DNA of 64,000 nt from NCBI GenBank assembly GCA_028023455.1, contig JAQFVV010000049.1, positions 2,518,036 to 2,582,035 on the forward strand. The letters are read 5' to 3'. A model generated the notes under the pieces. That model was not told the DNA's origin, did not search any database, and saw nothing but the letters and a program-made list of their open reading frames with translations. Shown here piece after piece: positions 25,264-37,789 of this stretch (the stretch's first letter is position 1; every line of letters starts with the position of its first letter). A program made the position numbers and the translations under genes. The DNA is from Epiperipatus broadwayi. Its lineage: Eukaryota > Onychophora > Udeonychophora > Euonychophora > Peripatidae.

Positions 25264-25368
25264 ATATGCCATAGCATAGGCCAGGAGGCGAACCCGCAAC
25301 AACCATCTGCAATCAACTGCTTGCTTGCAAGGTGGCTGCACTGACCTCTCGGCTAACAATGCTTGAAC
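25264..25368 (-). mobile_element. SINE-D insertion with 17-bp target duplication
   Basis: On the minus strand GTTAGCCGAGAGGTCAGTGC (box A) is followed by a GCAAGC-rich anticodon-arm region and TGCGGGTTCGCCTCC (box B), the best pol III promoter match in the window. Direct repeats ACATTTGTTATAGTTCC (25247-25263) and an 18-base copy with one extra T (25369-25386) flank it. The body is only about 105 bp and about half G+C, unlike its surroundings. No acceptor-stem pairing is seen, so it is a retroposed SINE or tRNA-like pseudogene rather than a tRNA gene. Confidence 0.8.
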
Positions 25369-25619
25369 ACATTTGTTATAGTTTCCTTAATCATGTTTTA
25401 TTTTCTTTACTGCATTTATATTTTTTAAAAAAAATTACAACCCTTAAGACTTTTGTGTTTTTTTATCATTTTAATACATTAAAAAATAAATAAATATTGA
25501 ATGCAATAACTTACAGTCAACCCTACTCTTTGTATCATGTATCGGAAGTCCCTAAAAAATGGATTGTTTAAAATAAAAATGAATGGGAAGCAGCAAGCAT
25601 ACTATATAAGTACCGAATT

Positions 25620-25905
25620 AGCAAATAAAATGTTTTGCTACAATTTTCTAAAAGTACAAAGTTAATGATAAAAATAATTCTGTCAAGTCTTAGAGAAGCT
25701 ATAAGATGATAAAATCTAATGTTTCAACTATATTGCAGTCTTTTTCAGAGTCCCTATTAACTATTTCACTTTTAAAGTGAAATAATTAGCAGGAACTCTG
25801 AAGAATGTTGCAAGACAGTCAAAATCTCATGTTATATATTACCATAAACTGTTTAAAGTAAGAAGTTGTATCTATATGAAATAATGTAGCAAAATAAAGA
25901 AATAA
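25620..25905. repeat. Foldback with near-zero loop
   Basis: The centre is a perfect short palindrome TTTCACTTTTAAAGTGAAA at about 25768-25786. The arms pair outward through CAGAGTCCCTATTAACTA against TAATTAGCAGGAACTCTG and through TATTGCAGTC against GACAGTC-type words, reaching a shared TTTTGCTACA word. The arms are diverged. Confidence 0.6.
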
Positions 25906-26984
25906 AAATAATTTTATGGCCTTTATAAAATGTAATTACAAACTATATGCAGTTATAAAAAATGCTATTTAAATGGACAAATATAAATAATATATAACCT
26001 TAATGTATTTTCAATGCAGAATGCTGTTTCAAAGAAAAAGATTGTGTTGTTAAACGTGCTGTGAAAATAATTCTTTTAACTTTAATTATAGTGCCTTTAG
26101 CAATAGACCATTGAAAAGGGTTTTCTCCATACAAAATGCATTAAGGCTATATAATTTGTATTGTTGTGTTTTCTCTATTTAAGTAAAATTTTATTATATG
26201 GAGTATTCATAATTATTAATATACAGTTGCTGTAGTATCCATAACTATTATAATATAGTTACTGATTTACAAAATGTCCGTTTCCTTGCAATCATTTAAT
26301 CATAATTTTTTCTTTTTATTTGCAAATAATATTTTGATATTACTTTTATAATATTAACAAATGATTCATTATATCTATATATTATCTTTCCATATTTCTG
26401 ACTGTTTAGTTGTTTTTATCAATTTCACATAGAAAGAAAAAGAGTGATGAAAAGATTTTGAATTGATCATTATTAATATTACAAAGTAACATGGTTATAC
26501 AGGTAAGTTCACCCACAGATGGCTCTGAAGTAGAGTGATGTGAATTAGATTGCAGCAATTATACATGGATTAAAAGTGAGTCACTATATTATTCTGTTTA
26601 CATATTTATTACTTTGGGAATAAATTATAGCTGAGAGATTAATTCGCTTTGGGGTGCTATCTGTTATATTTGGAGATGGATGCAAAACTTCAAGGAAGTT
26701 TAATTTTATTAATGGACAATAAGATTTATTATTAATTAATTAAACATAAATAAACTGGCTAGATTAATGTTACATGTTTGTTAGTTATAATTTATAACAC
26801 TTTATAAGAATTTTCACCTCTGAGTTTAATCTAGGTAGCAGTAGTCATTAATATATGAAATAATATTCTGCTTCTTAGTGCTATTTCAAAATCTACTTGT
26901 AAGTTCTTAATTTCATTGTGATGGCATGGAAATAAATGATTACTTGGAAAGTCATAGCAATAATTGTGCAAAGGATATACTTAC
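25906..26984. other. AT-rich DNA with one imperfect 35-bp duplication
   Basis: Two imperfect units, GTATTCATAATTATTAATAT and GTATCCATAACTATTATAAT, lie next to each other at about 26200-26270. A CCACAGATGGCTCTGAAG word near 26515 recalls the FB-D core. No gene is supported. Confidence 0.4.
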
Positions 26985-27011
26985 ACACACACACACATAT
27001 ATATATATATT
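26985..27011 (+). repeat. (AC)n(AT)n microsatellite
   Basis: A short ACAC run directly joined to an ATAT run. Confidence 0.85.
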
Positions 27012-28222
27012 ATGGAACAAGTGTGAATATGTTACTATGACAATTTACAAAAAAAAAAAATCCCAAGGAATTATTTAAATAAATCTGTAAATAACACCCA
27101 CTTTTTATTATATCAAAGCCAATTTATTTTGTCAATAAAAGATGATAATCTTTATGTAATGAAATATATTGGCATTGAAATAACAAAATGGGTTATTTTT
27201 TTCCTGATTCATTGAGGATCTTTCCTATAAATTGTTTTAGTAATATATTCAGGCATGTTCATTCCACAAAACAAGATTATATTCCTAATGTTATATATTT
27301 GTTAAGCTATATAATTATTTATGTGCTCATTAAAATGTTACTATTAAATATATATGGTAAGAACAACTTCATGTAAAAATGGAATTGTAATTTTATTTAT
27401 TGTGTTTGGCCTATTTTCCTTAACAGTTGTATTGTTTCCTGTTTGTTCTCAGTATCTGTTTGGTTTTTTTTTCAATCCATTTTTACCCATTCTATGGTTA
27501 GTGGAAGATCCTAATATTAAATACTAAAATATTAATAATATGTGAATAACTGGAATTGTAAATTATTCAAGCATTAATTGAATCAATGCAATATCTTTGT
27601 GTCAAATATATTTTCCAAATTAAAAAATAATATATTTTTATTAGCCTTTTTGAGATCTTATATTGAAAGCAGATCAGACATTGAAATTTATAAGATGAAT
27701 TTTAAATCCATCAAACATATTCACAAAGCATCATTCATATTGGTTTATTAAAGCATTTTATATTATTTAACATTTATGCATTTGATATTCAATTGTTATT
27801 TATAAAGGTGTTAAAATGAGTAGATTTTGGCTCTATCTTGTGAATTTATATAATAAGCTAATATAAACATTCCTATAGAAAATCAATTTGTTGGACTTAA
27901 TCACTACATTCTAAGTAGTCTGGTTTATCTATTCATTTCAAACACAAAGATGATGGAAATTCTTAAGCGAACTATTCACCACAAACATACATATAATATT
28001 TTGTAATACATTTATACTTTTTATGTCAGCCATAAGATGTAAAATATTTTTAATCCTTTAATTCTCCATTAACTTCTTCTAGTCTTTAAAAATCCTAATG
28101 GCAGTTTCAGTTATATTTGCAACAATTTCATTTTACAATTAAAGCATGTTTACGAACGAAAGAAACTAAAAGATAATATTTTAATTTTGCAAATATAAAA
28201 TATAAGTAATAAACTGAAATAC
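27012..28222. other. AT-rich non-coding DNA, no gene seen
   Basis: The ORF at 27188-27376 has no recognisable domain. No repeat of the defined families was found. Confidence 0.45.
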
Positions 28223-28235
28223 ATAAATAAGAATA

Positions 28236-28766
28236 TAAATATATTAAATTTATTAAGTGCTAGCAGATAATATAATAACGTGAAAGGCTAAAACCTTCGA
28301 CAGAAGCACCTTAAAACTGCTTATGTGACAGCCAATCTGATGTAATAATGACTGCATGTGGAACTCTCGATTCAAAAACTATGAGAAAAATATGGAACCC
28401 ACCTTATTCTCTACTTAAATTTATATCTAAATAAGTCAGACTCAAGCATTCTGAACTAAGAGCATGAAGTTTAAAATACCTTCACATGTAAATTGAAAGA
28501 TTTCACGTTGTTTATTTATATATAATATTTAATGAATTAAATGTGAAGATTTTAAGCTTCACACTCTTAGTTTGGAATAATTGAGTATGACTTACTTATA
28601 TAAAAATTTAAGTAGAGAAGAAGGTGGGTCCCATCTTTTTCTCAAAGATCTGGCTTGTGCTTTTGAATTGAGAGTTCCACATGCAGTCATAATTACACCT
28701 GATTGGCTATCACATAAGCATTTTAAGGCACTTCTGTTGAAGGTTTTAGCCTTTCACATTATTATT
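28236..28766 (+). mobile_element. HP-C-like palindromic element with 13-bp target duplication
   Basis: Exact 13-bp direct repeats ATAAATAAGAATA lie at 28223-28235 and 28767-28779. A roughly 30-bp unpaired leader (containing AATTTATTAAGTGCTAGC) precedes a palindrome of about 500 bp. The left arm starts GTGAAAGGCTAAAACCTTC near 28280 and the right arm ends with its complement near 28740-28757. Central words (CTCTACTTAAATTTATATC, AAGAGCATGAAG) also occur in the HP-C copy near 62.05-62.13 kb. The 73-codon ORF at 28581-28802 lies on the right arm and is not a gene. Confidence 0.8.
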
Positions 28767-28779
28767 ATAAATAAGAATA

Positions 28780-29299
28780 GTAACTTAGTTCTTATTAGTT
28801 GATTGTGTATTGTTAGTTAATAATCTATTGAACAAATTATTTCTTATTTGAATTTCACTTCTAAAATCTGAAGAAATTATTGTTAAGGTATCATAGAGCA
28901 ATAAAATTCTATTTAAAAATTTAAAAATATATGTATAATTATTGAAATATCACAAAAAATTTCCAATCTGGTGTTTATGAATTGTCTTCCCTTTAGCAAG
29001 TCATAATTTCTGCTTTTCCACAATTACAATTTCACTTGACTTGCCTCTTTAAAAACAAACTTTTTCAAATAAAATTTAATTATAGGCATGAATTTTTTTG
29101 ATTAAAAAAGTATTTTACATATGTATTTCAAAAATAAAAAAATATAAATAAACAAAAGTAACAAAAGAAAACACATTCTCAAAGACTGAGAACAAAGAAT
29201 CTATCAATCAGCTACATTATTGGCTTCTTTATATTATGATATCATTAGATTTTTTTTAAAAGTACTAAATCAATATAAATTTTAGTTTCAGTTCCTATC
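28780..29299. other. AT-rich non-coding DNA, no feature seen
   Basis: No ORF with a recognisable motif and no repeat of the defined families. Confidence 0.5.
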
Positions 29300-30115
29300 A
29301 TTAAATGTGAATGCAAAATTGGAAAATTAGCACTATAGATGGCATCATGAGAGTGAAGAAAAGATGAAATAGCTAAAATAGTATTTAATTGAGTTACAAA
29401 TAAAGGGCAGGCAACAAGATGGGTGAGAAAGATACTGCAGTATACAAAAGATTTGGATAAATAATTTATATCAGTATACTTGTACAAAAGGTAGAATGAT
29501 TGTGTTAGGAGAATTGTTGAGTGTTATAGTGGTAAGGAATGGGATAAAAGAATAGATGCATTATTAAGGAATAGAGAGTTGGAGAGGAAAAGTAAGAAGA
29601 GTTTAAATATATATAGAAGTAAATGGAATATTGGGTGTGAGTTAATTTATGATAATAGCAAAGAAAGTAGTTTATTGTTTAAAGCTCAAATGGGATCTTT
29701 AGCAACAAGAGAATATACATGTAAATGGAAAAATATGGGTGATTTAGTCTGTAAATTATGTAAGAAAGGCATAGAAAATATTGGGCATTTGTTAATTGAA
29801 TGTAAATGCTTGAAAACAGAAAAAGTACAAATAATGAAGTTATGAATGAATAAATATGAACAAAGTGATTATACAGAAAGTGGGTTATTGGTTTTTACAC
29901 TGGGTTTGGGGAAATATAAGGGGGATTTAGATATAAAAGCCATAGAGTTGACACAAATTATGTTGTGAAAATGGGATGGAGCAAATTATGGAAAAACATA
30001 TTGGTGGAAAATGGAAAGGCAAGGTACAGTGGCTAACAGGTTTCTCTGGGCATAGTTGATATTCCTGACTCTGTTTAAGAAGAAGTCAAAGTTTATCACA
30101 TCACATCACATGAAA
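29300..30115 (+). pseudogene. LINE-A copy 2: C-terminal retrotransposon fragment with CCHC motif
   Basis: The ORF at 29579-29845 (88 codons) contains a clear C-x2-C-x8-H-x4-C motif at residues 58, 61, 70 and 75, in the context VCKLCKKGIENIGHLLIEC. Upstream DNA (29380-29578) is homologous to the ORF of copy 1 (16434-16697) but is broken by stops and frameshifts. The 3' end runs through TTTCTCTGGGCATAGTTG to short ATCACATCACATC repeats at about 30100, a simple-repeat end common in several LINE clades. The copy is 5'-truncated and dead. The basic, W-containing C-terminus would follow the reverse transcriptase and probably binds nucleic acid. Confidence 0.8.
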
Positions 30116-30644
30116 GCTATAAAATGATACCATTAGAATGCATTGCAAAAATACTACTGGTTGGCAAGAATTTAATTATTTAAATGTTATTATAATTCAT
30201 TATATTTTATTTTTAAAAAACATTACTTGAAATTTTTGATTTAAAATTTTATCTAAAGAAAAAGTTTCATCAAACCGTTCTACAATTGTTTTCATTTAAT
30301 TGAAATGCAATCATGAAAGTGAATTATGCTTCAATTGAAAAACAAAGTTCAAAAATACAATAATTTATTTATATCACATTCTGCTTGTGTATAGAGGCTT
30401 TTTTTTTAAAAAAAAAATCTAATAAGATTTATATTGCAATTATTCAGAAAAGATAATTATACAAAAGTATAATAAGTTGACTGTAAAATAAATTACAATA
30501 TAAACATACTCATATGTAAACATTAAGTCAAATCTGAATATTAAAATACTTTTACTCTGACATTAAGAGAATGGAAAAGTAATGGCAGCCAATTGCTGCA
30601 ACGATTACTTTTTTTTATCAAAGATGGCTCTATATAAAATATAA
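30116..30644. other. AT-rich non-coding DNA, no feature seen
   Basis: No supported feature beyond poly-A/T runs (for example 30400-30417). Confidence 0.5.
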
Positions 30645-30765
30645 GTTTAATGACAGATTAATAGACTCAAAATTTAAAGGTTCCAAAATCAATTTTGAGT
30701 TGAGAGAATTTTGATTTGCTTAACCTGAGCTTAAACAAATATGATATTCCAAGCAACTAATCATA
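30645..30765 (+). mobile_element. Probable SINE-C copy, decayed
   Basis: AATGACAGATTAATAGAC and GGTTCCAAAATCA could be degenerate boxes A and B. The end AATATGATATTCCAAGCAAC followed by TAATCATA matches the SINE-C tail. A TA microsatellite follows directly. Confidence 0.45.
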
Positions 30766-30964
30766 TATATATATATATATTTAAATGAACTTAAGGTTCT
30801 ACATATGAGGGGACATAATGATTTATGGCAATATAAGTATGACGCTAAAAACTGGCAAAACAAGGGTTTTGAATATGTTATCATCAGATTTTCAGTGATA
30901 AGGGTGGCAGAAGAGTTCGAGAATGGAGAAGATTGAAGTGTATCCATTAAAGTTTGAAAATTTG

Positions 30965-31105
30965 CCATCTTAATATAAACTGAACACAGATTATGAATAT
31001 GTGTAGAAAATAATGATTCAAGCCAACTGATGAGTGCTGATTCAGCATGAAATATGTTACTGGAGATCATTTATCCTTCTCACATGCATGTGGTCATGTG
31101 CATTG
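30965..31105 (-). repeat. HP-B family fragment
   Basis: CAACTGATGAGTGCTGATTC, AGCATGAAATATGTTACTGG, AGATCATTTATCC and a CATGTGGTCATG block match the right-arm side of HP-B at 50552-50650. Part of the 116-codon minus ORF at 30720-31070 lies on it, which argues against that ORF being a gene. Confidence 0.55.
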
Positions 31106-32984
31106 GTTGCATAAGCTAAGCTGAATGACTAAAGGGAGCTTGGAAGTCCTTATATACTGTAATTTACTATTCTAATTACTGAACTTGTCTTTGGACAGGA
31201 AATTTAACATGTATACATAGTTTTATAGTTTGTATTATGATATAGAAAATTACAGTGAAGTCACAATATTCATTCTGTCAAATTTCACAGATTTTCTTTT
31301 TTATAGTTCAAAAAATACATCAATAAAAAAAATAGAAATGGGGGGAAAAGGAATTTAATCTTTTTAGTACTTATATAGTACTGTGATCACAAAATATCAC
31401 AGCTTACCACAATGAAATTGTTGACTTCTATAAAGCAAATCATGATCAATTACACCATTCATCACAAAAATAATAAAGAAAAAAATTAGTAATTCCATTT
31501 TTGTGATTACCTTAATGCTTATCTTAAAGTTTTTAAACTATTTTTTTAAACATTTGATTCTTTTTTTTTTTTATCAGATTAAAATACTAGCCCAGTATTT
31601 TTATTTTTTTTGTAAAATATTTTAGACATATTTTTTAAAATACATCTGTATAAATACATGCTAAAAACTATATAATATTGTATCATATTCTATTTTCATT
31701 AATTATTTTTATTATCTTAATGCATATATATAAACAAAATACCCTAAAATAAACTTTACAATATTTAAATTAACAATATATATAACATGTTTTTTGGGTT
31801 CATCCATGTAAGATTTTAGCTTAAAAATTCCAAAGTTTCAACTTGATCAAACAAGCCCTCAATTAGGAAATGAAAACTAGGTTTGCAGTAGAAGATGATC
31901 TCCATTTATTTCATCTAAACTTAGGACAAAAGAATTACTATATGTTAATAATGAAAATTTCTATCAATTAATAATTGATGGTTTCCTGACATAGTAAAAT
32001 CCATGAAAATATATTTATTTTATTGTTTATATGAATATAGCTGTGTGTATTGTATATTTCAACTAGATATTTTATAACAATTAGGTAATTGACAGAAGTA
32101 TTGGAATCAAAGATCATGGATGTGATGGTTATACTAAAAAAAATAATTGCATTAATATCTTTTATATGGAGTTTGAATATTTTATGTTTAAAAAGCTGAG
32201 AAATTGATCAGTATTTGAAATATGAAGATACTTGATATAAATATAATGATCATTTGCCTATCCAAAGGAACATTTATTACTTCTATGTACTGATAAACAG
32301 ATAAGTGGCTGTTAATCATAGAAATTACAATAGTAGTTCAATGAAGGCCATAAAAATCAATAATTCTGCAAACCATAACTCAACTTGATTAAAAATATGG
32401 TGAACTAAATTTTCTGACAGTGAAATCATCCATTAGAATGATAAGATCATAAGCATTTATATAAGCATTATAAATAACCAAAGAGAGATCCATTATTTTT
32501 TGCTTGTTGAGAAATATGTATATTGCTACTAATACCACCTTCCATAAATAACACTAATCATCATAAACATCTAAAATATTTTGTTTCTGGGTTCTATTAA
32601 TGACTTTTTTGTTGCTTAATAAATTACAAATCTGATTTTACTTTATTAGATATTATTAATCTGCAATTGGGTATCAAGTAGTGAATCCCTCCTAACTGTT
32701 GGGTACTTTGCAAACAACAATTTTAAAGATAATAGATTAAAATACTAATAAAAAAATTATTTCAGTATCTTCAAAAATCCTTTTACTAAAATGGTACAAT
32801 TTAGTAAAACAATCCTTCTTAGCCTCTTTATATTCAGAATTTAAACACAATTGTAAGCACAGATCCTCATCATTGATAAATATAGCTTATATTTTAACTC
32901 CATTCTGATTAATGATATAGCTATCAAAAAGCAAAACAAGATGACACATAAATCCCTGAATTTTAAAAAAAACCTTTTCTTTAT
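31106..32984. other. AT-rich non-coding DNA, no gene seen
   Basis: No supported gene, SINE or foldback in this stretch. Occasional GAATCC/GGATTC words only. Confidence 0.45.
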
Positions 32985-33815
<831 letters not shown>

Positions 33816-34984
33816 ATGACATTAAGGTCAAATATTCTAAATGAAAAAAAAAAAAAGATTTTTTTTTGAAATTTTAGTAAAGAAACAAAAATTCTAAAAA
33901 TTCTAGTTATCCTAACTGTGATAAATTTTTCATCGGAATAGTCGATATCTTAAATGTTATTATTTCCAAACTTTGGTTAATTTCTTCCAGCATTTTTAAA
34001 ATGCTTAAACAAATTCTCTGTGCCATCATAAACTAAATTTAATTGATTAACTTTAATAAGTGAAATTACGTTGATTTCTACTAGCATTAATTTCTCTCTC
34101 CAAATTAAAGAATACTTTCACTATCCTCGTTTAAAATTTGATTATATTAATTAAAACTAAATATAAAATGCTTTTAAATACTTCACTGCAGTGTACACTT
34201 TCTATTAGATATTCAATGAGGAGCTGTGAAGAAAGAATAACTCATCAGGCTTTTCTAGCTATCAACTAGTATTTTGTTTTTCTTTTAATTTTTGTTCTTT
34301 TTTTCAAATTCTCTTCTAAAAAATAGTTTGATAACGATTTATTAGATAAATTTGCTATGGGCATCTAGATTGGTTATAAATCAACCATGAGGGGGAAAAA
34401 AATCATATTTGAACTTCATACTGTGGTCACAGGATAAGATTAAATAGATGGTAAAAATGGAATTATATAGAGATAATTTGTTACAACTTGTATCCAAAAT
34501 GAGTAATTAAAAGATAATATATAATCATTAGCAATTACTTGTAAAATATATCCATCCTGACTCCATAAAAAAAAAAAACAACCCCCTCCAAAAAAATCTA
34601 TTAGAAACAAAAAAAAAGTAGAAGTTCAGAAGGAATTTTTCAATTTTCTTGGGAGTTGCTAAAAAAAAAAAAAAAAATCTTGGCTAGTATTTTAGAAAAT
34701 GATCTTATTTTTAGTGATTTGATTAAAATAAAAATGTAGTATTTTCTGTTGGCAGAATAATTATTTAAATGTGGAGCTTCGTAGAGGTCTGAAGGCAGAA
34801 GCTCAATAAGAAATGGAAACTGCAAAGAAGATTCAGACATTCAATGATCATAGTCATTCAATATCTTTTTGATGCACTGAATCCAGAAATGTACTCTCAT
34901 ATATGATGACAATGATATTTTGAACAGGCAAAAGGAGTATTCTGAATATCTTTTGAATAATGATACAAGAACTGAGATGGCAAC
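33816..34984. other. AT-rich non-coding DNA, no gene seen
   Basis: No supported feature. The minus ORF at 34640-34840 includes a poly-A run and has no motif. Confidence 0.45.
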
Positions 34985-35815
34985 GTTTAATGATAAAAAC
35001 TGTTTTTTTACTCATTTAGATTTGGACAAAGATATCCAATCCCTTGTAGTCTTAAAGATGGAAAAGCTACATATTCTAATAAAATACCTGGAGTAGGTTT
35101 AAAATAGCTTCAAAAATATTGAAAATTTTTTAGAAATTTATTATCTCACCAAGTTGTGTCCTCTTATCATAAGAATTTTTCTATTGTTCCAATTTTTTAA
35201 AATAAAAAGAAATAGACAAGATTGTAGTAATTATCATGGAATATTATTACTATCGAATCCAGCAAAGTTGTTTTCAAGGATTTTGTTGAATAAGTTGCTT
35301 CTAGTCATAGATGAATGGCTACCAGAGATTCAATATACTTTTAGAGACTCAAGACATCATTTTTGATACTTGGAAAATGCAAGAAAAGAATTTGATTCAG
35401 TTAATTGAACATATCTATAGAATTATTTGAAATTAATTGGTTGTCCACCAAAATTTATTCATATTATACAGTTTCTACATGATAGAATGGCATTTGAAAT
35501 TAAAATTGATACTAAACAATTATTTTTGCCCCAACATTATTTCAATTTTCATCGCAATCTTTGAAATTATTTATAGGTGACTTAATAAAACAGGAATCAA
35601 TATGTGATACAGGTTTGGTGGTGAAATTTTTAATTTGAATCAATTAAAAGTGAAAACGAGCTTCTTTTTTTTAATTCTGGATTTTCAGTATACTGATAAT
35701 TGTGCTATTTTTGACAGTTAAAAGATGATTTACAGAATATACATATAACATATAAAGACTTTGGTTTAATGACTAATGTTAAAAAAAATTCAAGTTGTCT
35801 ATCATACAGTGATGT
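34985..35815 (+). pseudogene. LINE-B relic: decayed reverse transcriptase core
   Basis: The DNA encodes, across frameshifts and stops, the order of blocks of a non-LTR reverse transcriptase. First is KDGKATYSNKIPG (35051 on), like the GKAPG-D-IP block. The ORF at 35154-35366 then carries DCSNYHGILLLSNPAKLFSR and LLNKLL...LPEIQYTFR, equivalent to the NYRGI-LLS and LPE-Q-GFR motifs. After a stop come EFDSVN and KLIGCPPKFIHIIQFLHD, like the AFD-VN and GCPPK blocks. The catalytic F/YADD position has decayed to YTDN near 35690-35701, so the enzyme is dead. A DLQNI...FGLMTNVKK stretch near 35730-35790 fits the thumb-side GL-IN-KKT block. Confidence 0.85.
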
Positions 35816-36660
35816 GGAAAAAATTCTCACTCTTGAATGGTTGTCAACTTGAGAATGTAAACTAATTTAAATATATTTTTTATAGATAGCAACTTCCACA
35901 TTTCTCTTGGTAATTTTATAAGTAGAAAGGTAAGCTTAGCTGTTGAGGTGTAACAGACTCTGTTATGCGGCTGTTCCTTTTAACAACTTGAAAGATAGGA
36001 AATAATTATTGCAAGTAATTTATCTGTATATAGGATTGTTATTTTACCTGAAAAAGCCTGTATGAGAGAAAAAAATCATATACTAATTATTGTATGAAAA
36101 TGAGATTTGAATATCATACTAATGCAATATAAGGGCATTAAAAATTTTCATTTAAGGATACTCTGGAAAATTTTAAAAATACAATGACAAGATCATAAAA
36201 CCAATCAATATAGTTTTCCAGTTTCTGGATGTGATACTATGGAGGTTATTATTGTAAGTTCACTTTTTCTTTGGATTGGATTTGTAAAATGAAAGAACAT
36301 TACAAGATTCCCTAAAAGAGTATTTTATAGTGAACAGTATGGATTTTATTGGAGAGATTGATTCATCAGTGTTATAGTGATTATCTCACAGATATTCTAA
36401 AGAAGTGAAAGATCAATTTCCATTGGGAAGATGTGGCAGAGATTATCTTGGAGAGTTACAATACAGAAAATTTTCACAAAAGATATTAAAAAACAGCACT
36501 GCAAAATGCCAAATAAACAGAAAATGGACCAGCATGCTCTATATATTTTATGATTCACAGAATGAGTTGTATAATCATTTCAAAACTTATCTCTGGAGCA
36601 GAGCAGATTCTTTTTTTTTTTGGTATAGAAATGATAATACTCATTAACCAGTGATGGCTA
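35816..36660 (+). pseudogene. Possible downstream part of the LINE-B relic
   Basis: This follows the decayed reverse transcriptase directly. The 80-codon ORF at 36405-36647 (with W and R/K residues and a poly-F run from a T tract) may be the far C-terminus, but I recognise no motif. The assignment rests on position only. Confidence 0.3.
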
Positions 36661-37519
36661 TTACTTACTTTACTTCCAGCCATATCTTCCCAATGAAAAA
36701 ATTGATGTTTATATTTTTTAGGATATCTTTAAGAGAATCTTTACAACATAAATGTTGTGTGCATCCTCCATGAAAACTATTTGCTTTATATCTTTAATCA
36801 AGTCAAAGTACTATTCTTACAATTATTATCAGTCCATCACATCCAGAAATTCTAATATCATTTGGATTTATATCTTTCCAATATATTACAGTCCATTCTT
36901 AAAAAAAATCAGCACCTGTGTTACTGCGAATGGGAGAAATGCATGTGTCAATTCGATACAGTAAATTTAGCACAGCACTATTTCTATATGTCAACAATCT
37001 ATTAATAATTTAAATGAAATTTCAATATATTATGAAAAATGATTTATACTCTATATTTAATTTTAAAAATGACTCCAAGGAATTATCAAACGTTTTTTTC
37101 CCCAACACAAAATATTGCAAATAATTTATTATTTATAAAACAATAACATTTTAAATTATATAAAAATTACAATAAAAATATTAAATAACATTTACATAAA
37201 TAAGTTATGGGAAAATAAAAGTATTCATTATGAAAATTGAAAGCAGTTTTTTGGAAAAAGCAGTAGATTAATATTACTTGAATTTTAATGAATAGAATAA
37301 ATATTTTATATATTATATAGTAGTACAAAAAAGGAATATTTACATAATTGTTTAATATAAAAATTATTTTTTAGAATACTCTGAAAAGAGCAATTTTTCT
37401 GAAGCCAGCCAATCATCCTAGTTAGATGAATCAATAGTTGAGCTTGGACTGTGATCTGCTTACAAATCAATATTTATCCAATGTTATATTATCTGCTAAT
37501 TGCCTGTGTTGTACAATAC
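36661..37519. other. AT-rich non-coding DNA, no feature seen
   Basis: No supported feature. The ORF at 36752-36964 has no motif. Confidence 0.45.
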
Positions 37520-37598
37520 AGGGCAAAAACAATCAAATGTAGTTGCTTGGGAGATCATGTGATATTTGAACTCATGACAAGTTGAAATTATTCTAAAT
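37520..37598 (-). mobile_element. SINE-C fragment (minus)
   Basis: AGTTGCTTGGGAGATCATGT and GATATTTGAACTCATGACAA form the complement of the SINE-C tail and post-box-B region. Confidence 0.55.
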
Positions 37599-37735
37599 GG
37601 TTAGTGCAATATAGAGATGCATACCTTGGAACTCAAGTTCCATATATCATGACTCAAGTTCTGGTTACTTCTAGTTCTTGAACTTTTTATAAATTTCTGA
37701 GCAGTAAACTATAAGATTATTTATACAAGTTGAAC
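37599..37735 (+). mobile_element. SINE-B copy
   Basis: The head GGTTAGTGCAATATAGAGATG (box A) and a GGAACTCAAGTTCC stretch are followed by the family tail TTCTTGAACTTTTTATAAAT plus TTCTGAGCAGTAAAC. It is inserted between two minus-strand SINE-C fragments, possibly splitting one copy. Confidence 0.55.
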
Positions 37736-37789
37736 ATCAAGAATCTTTATATTCTTTTGAATCCTTTACTCTACTATTTTGTTAATTAC

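Larger units (their letters stand above)
24003..25538. repeat. Large foldback, about 1.5 kb, carrying two nested insertions
   Basis: The outer arms pair from about 24010 (GGCTGACTCTAACTTACTG) with the complement ending near 25531. The pairing continues through the AAAATGATAAAGAAACACAA block (about 24060 against 25465). It continues through GGCAGACAGACATCACTTTT (24490 against 25220-25235), the TTCCAAATTTTAATA block, and inner arms around 24680-24820 against 24960-25080. The central loop is about 24840-24945. The left arm is interrupted by HP-C (24169-24471) and the right arm by a SINE (25264-25368). The 81-codon minus ORF at 25114-25359 is a chimera of SINE and arm sequence. Confidence 0.85.

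Noticed and set aside
25114-25359. 81-codon minus ORF with balanced composition
   Set aside because: It is stitched from the SINE-D insertion and foldback arm sequence, with the target duplication inside it.
25264-25368. A functional tRNA gene
   Set aside because: A and B boxes are good, but no acceptor-stem pairing is visible, and target duplications show that it is a retroposed unit.
28581-28802. 73-codon plus ORF
   Set aside because: It lies on the right arm of a foldback whose left arm is the reverse complement.
30720-31070. 116-codon minus ORF
   Set aside because: Its start lies in an HP-B repeat fragment and its end in a TA microsatellite and SINE-C tail. No domain was seen.
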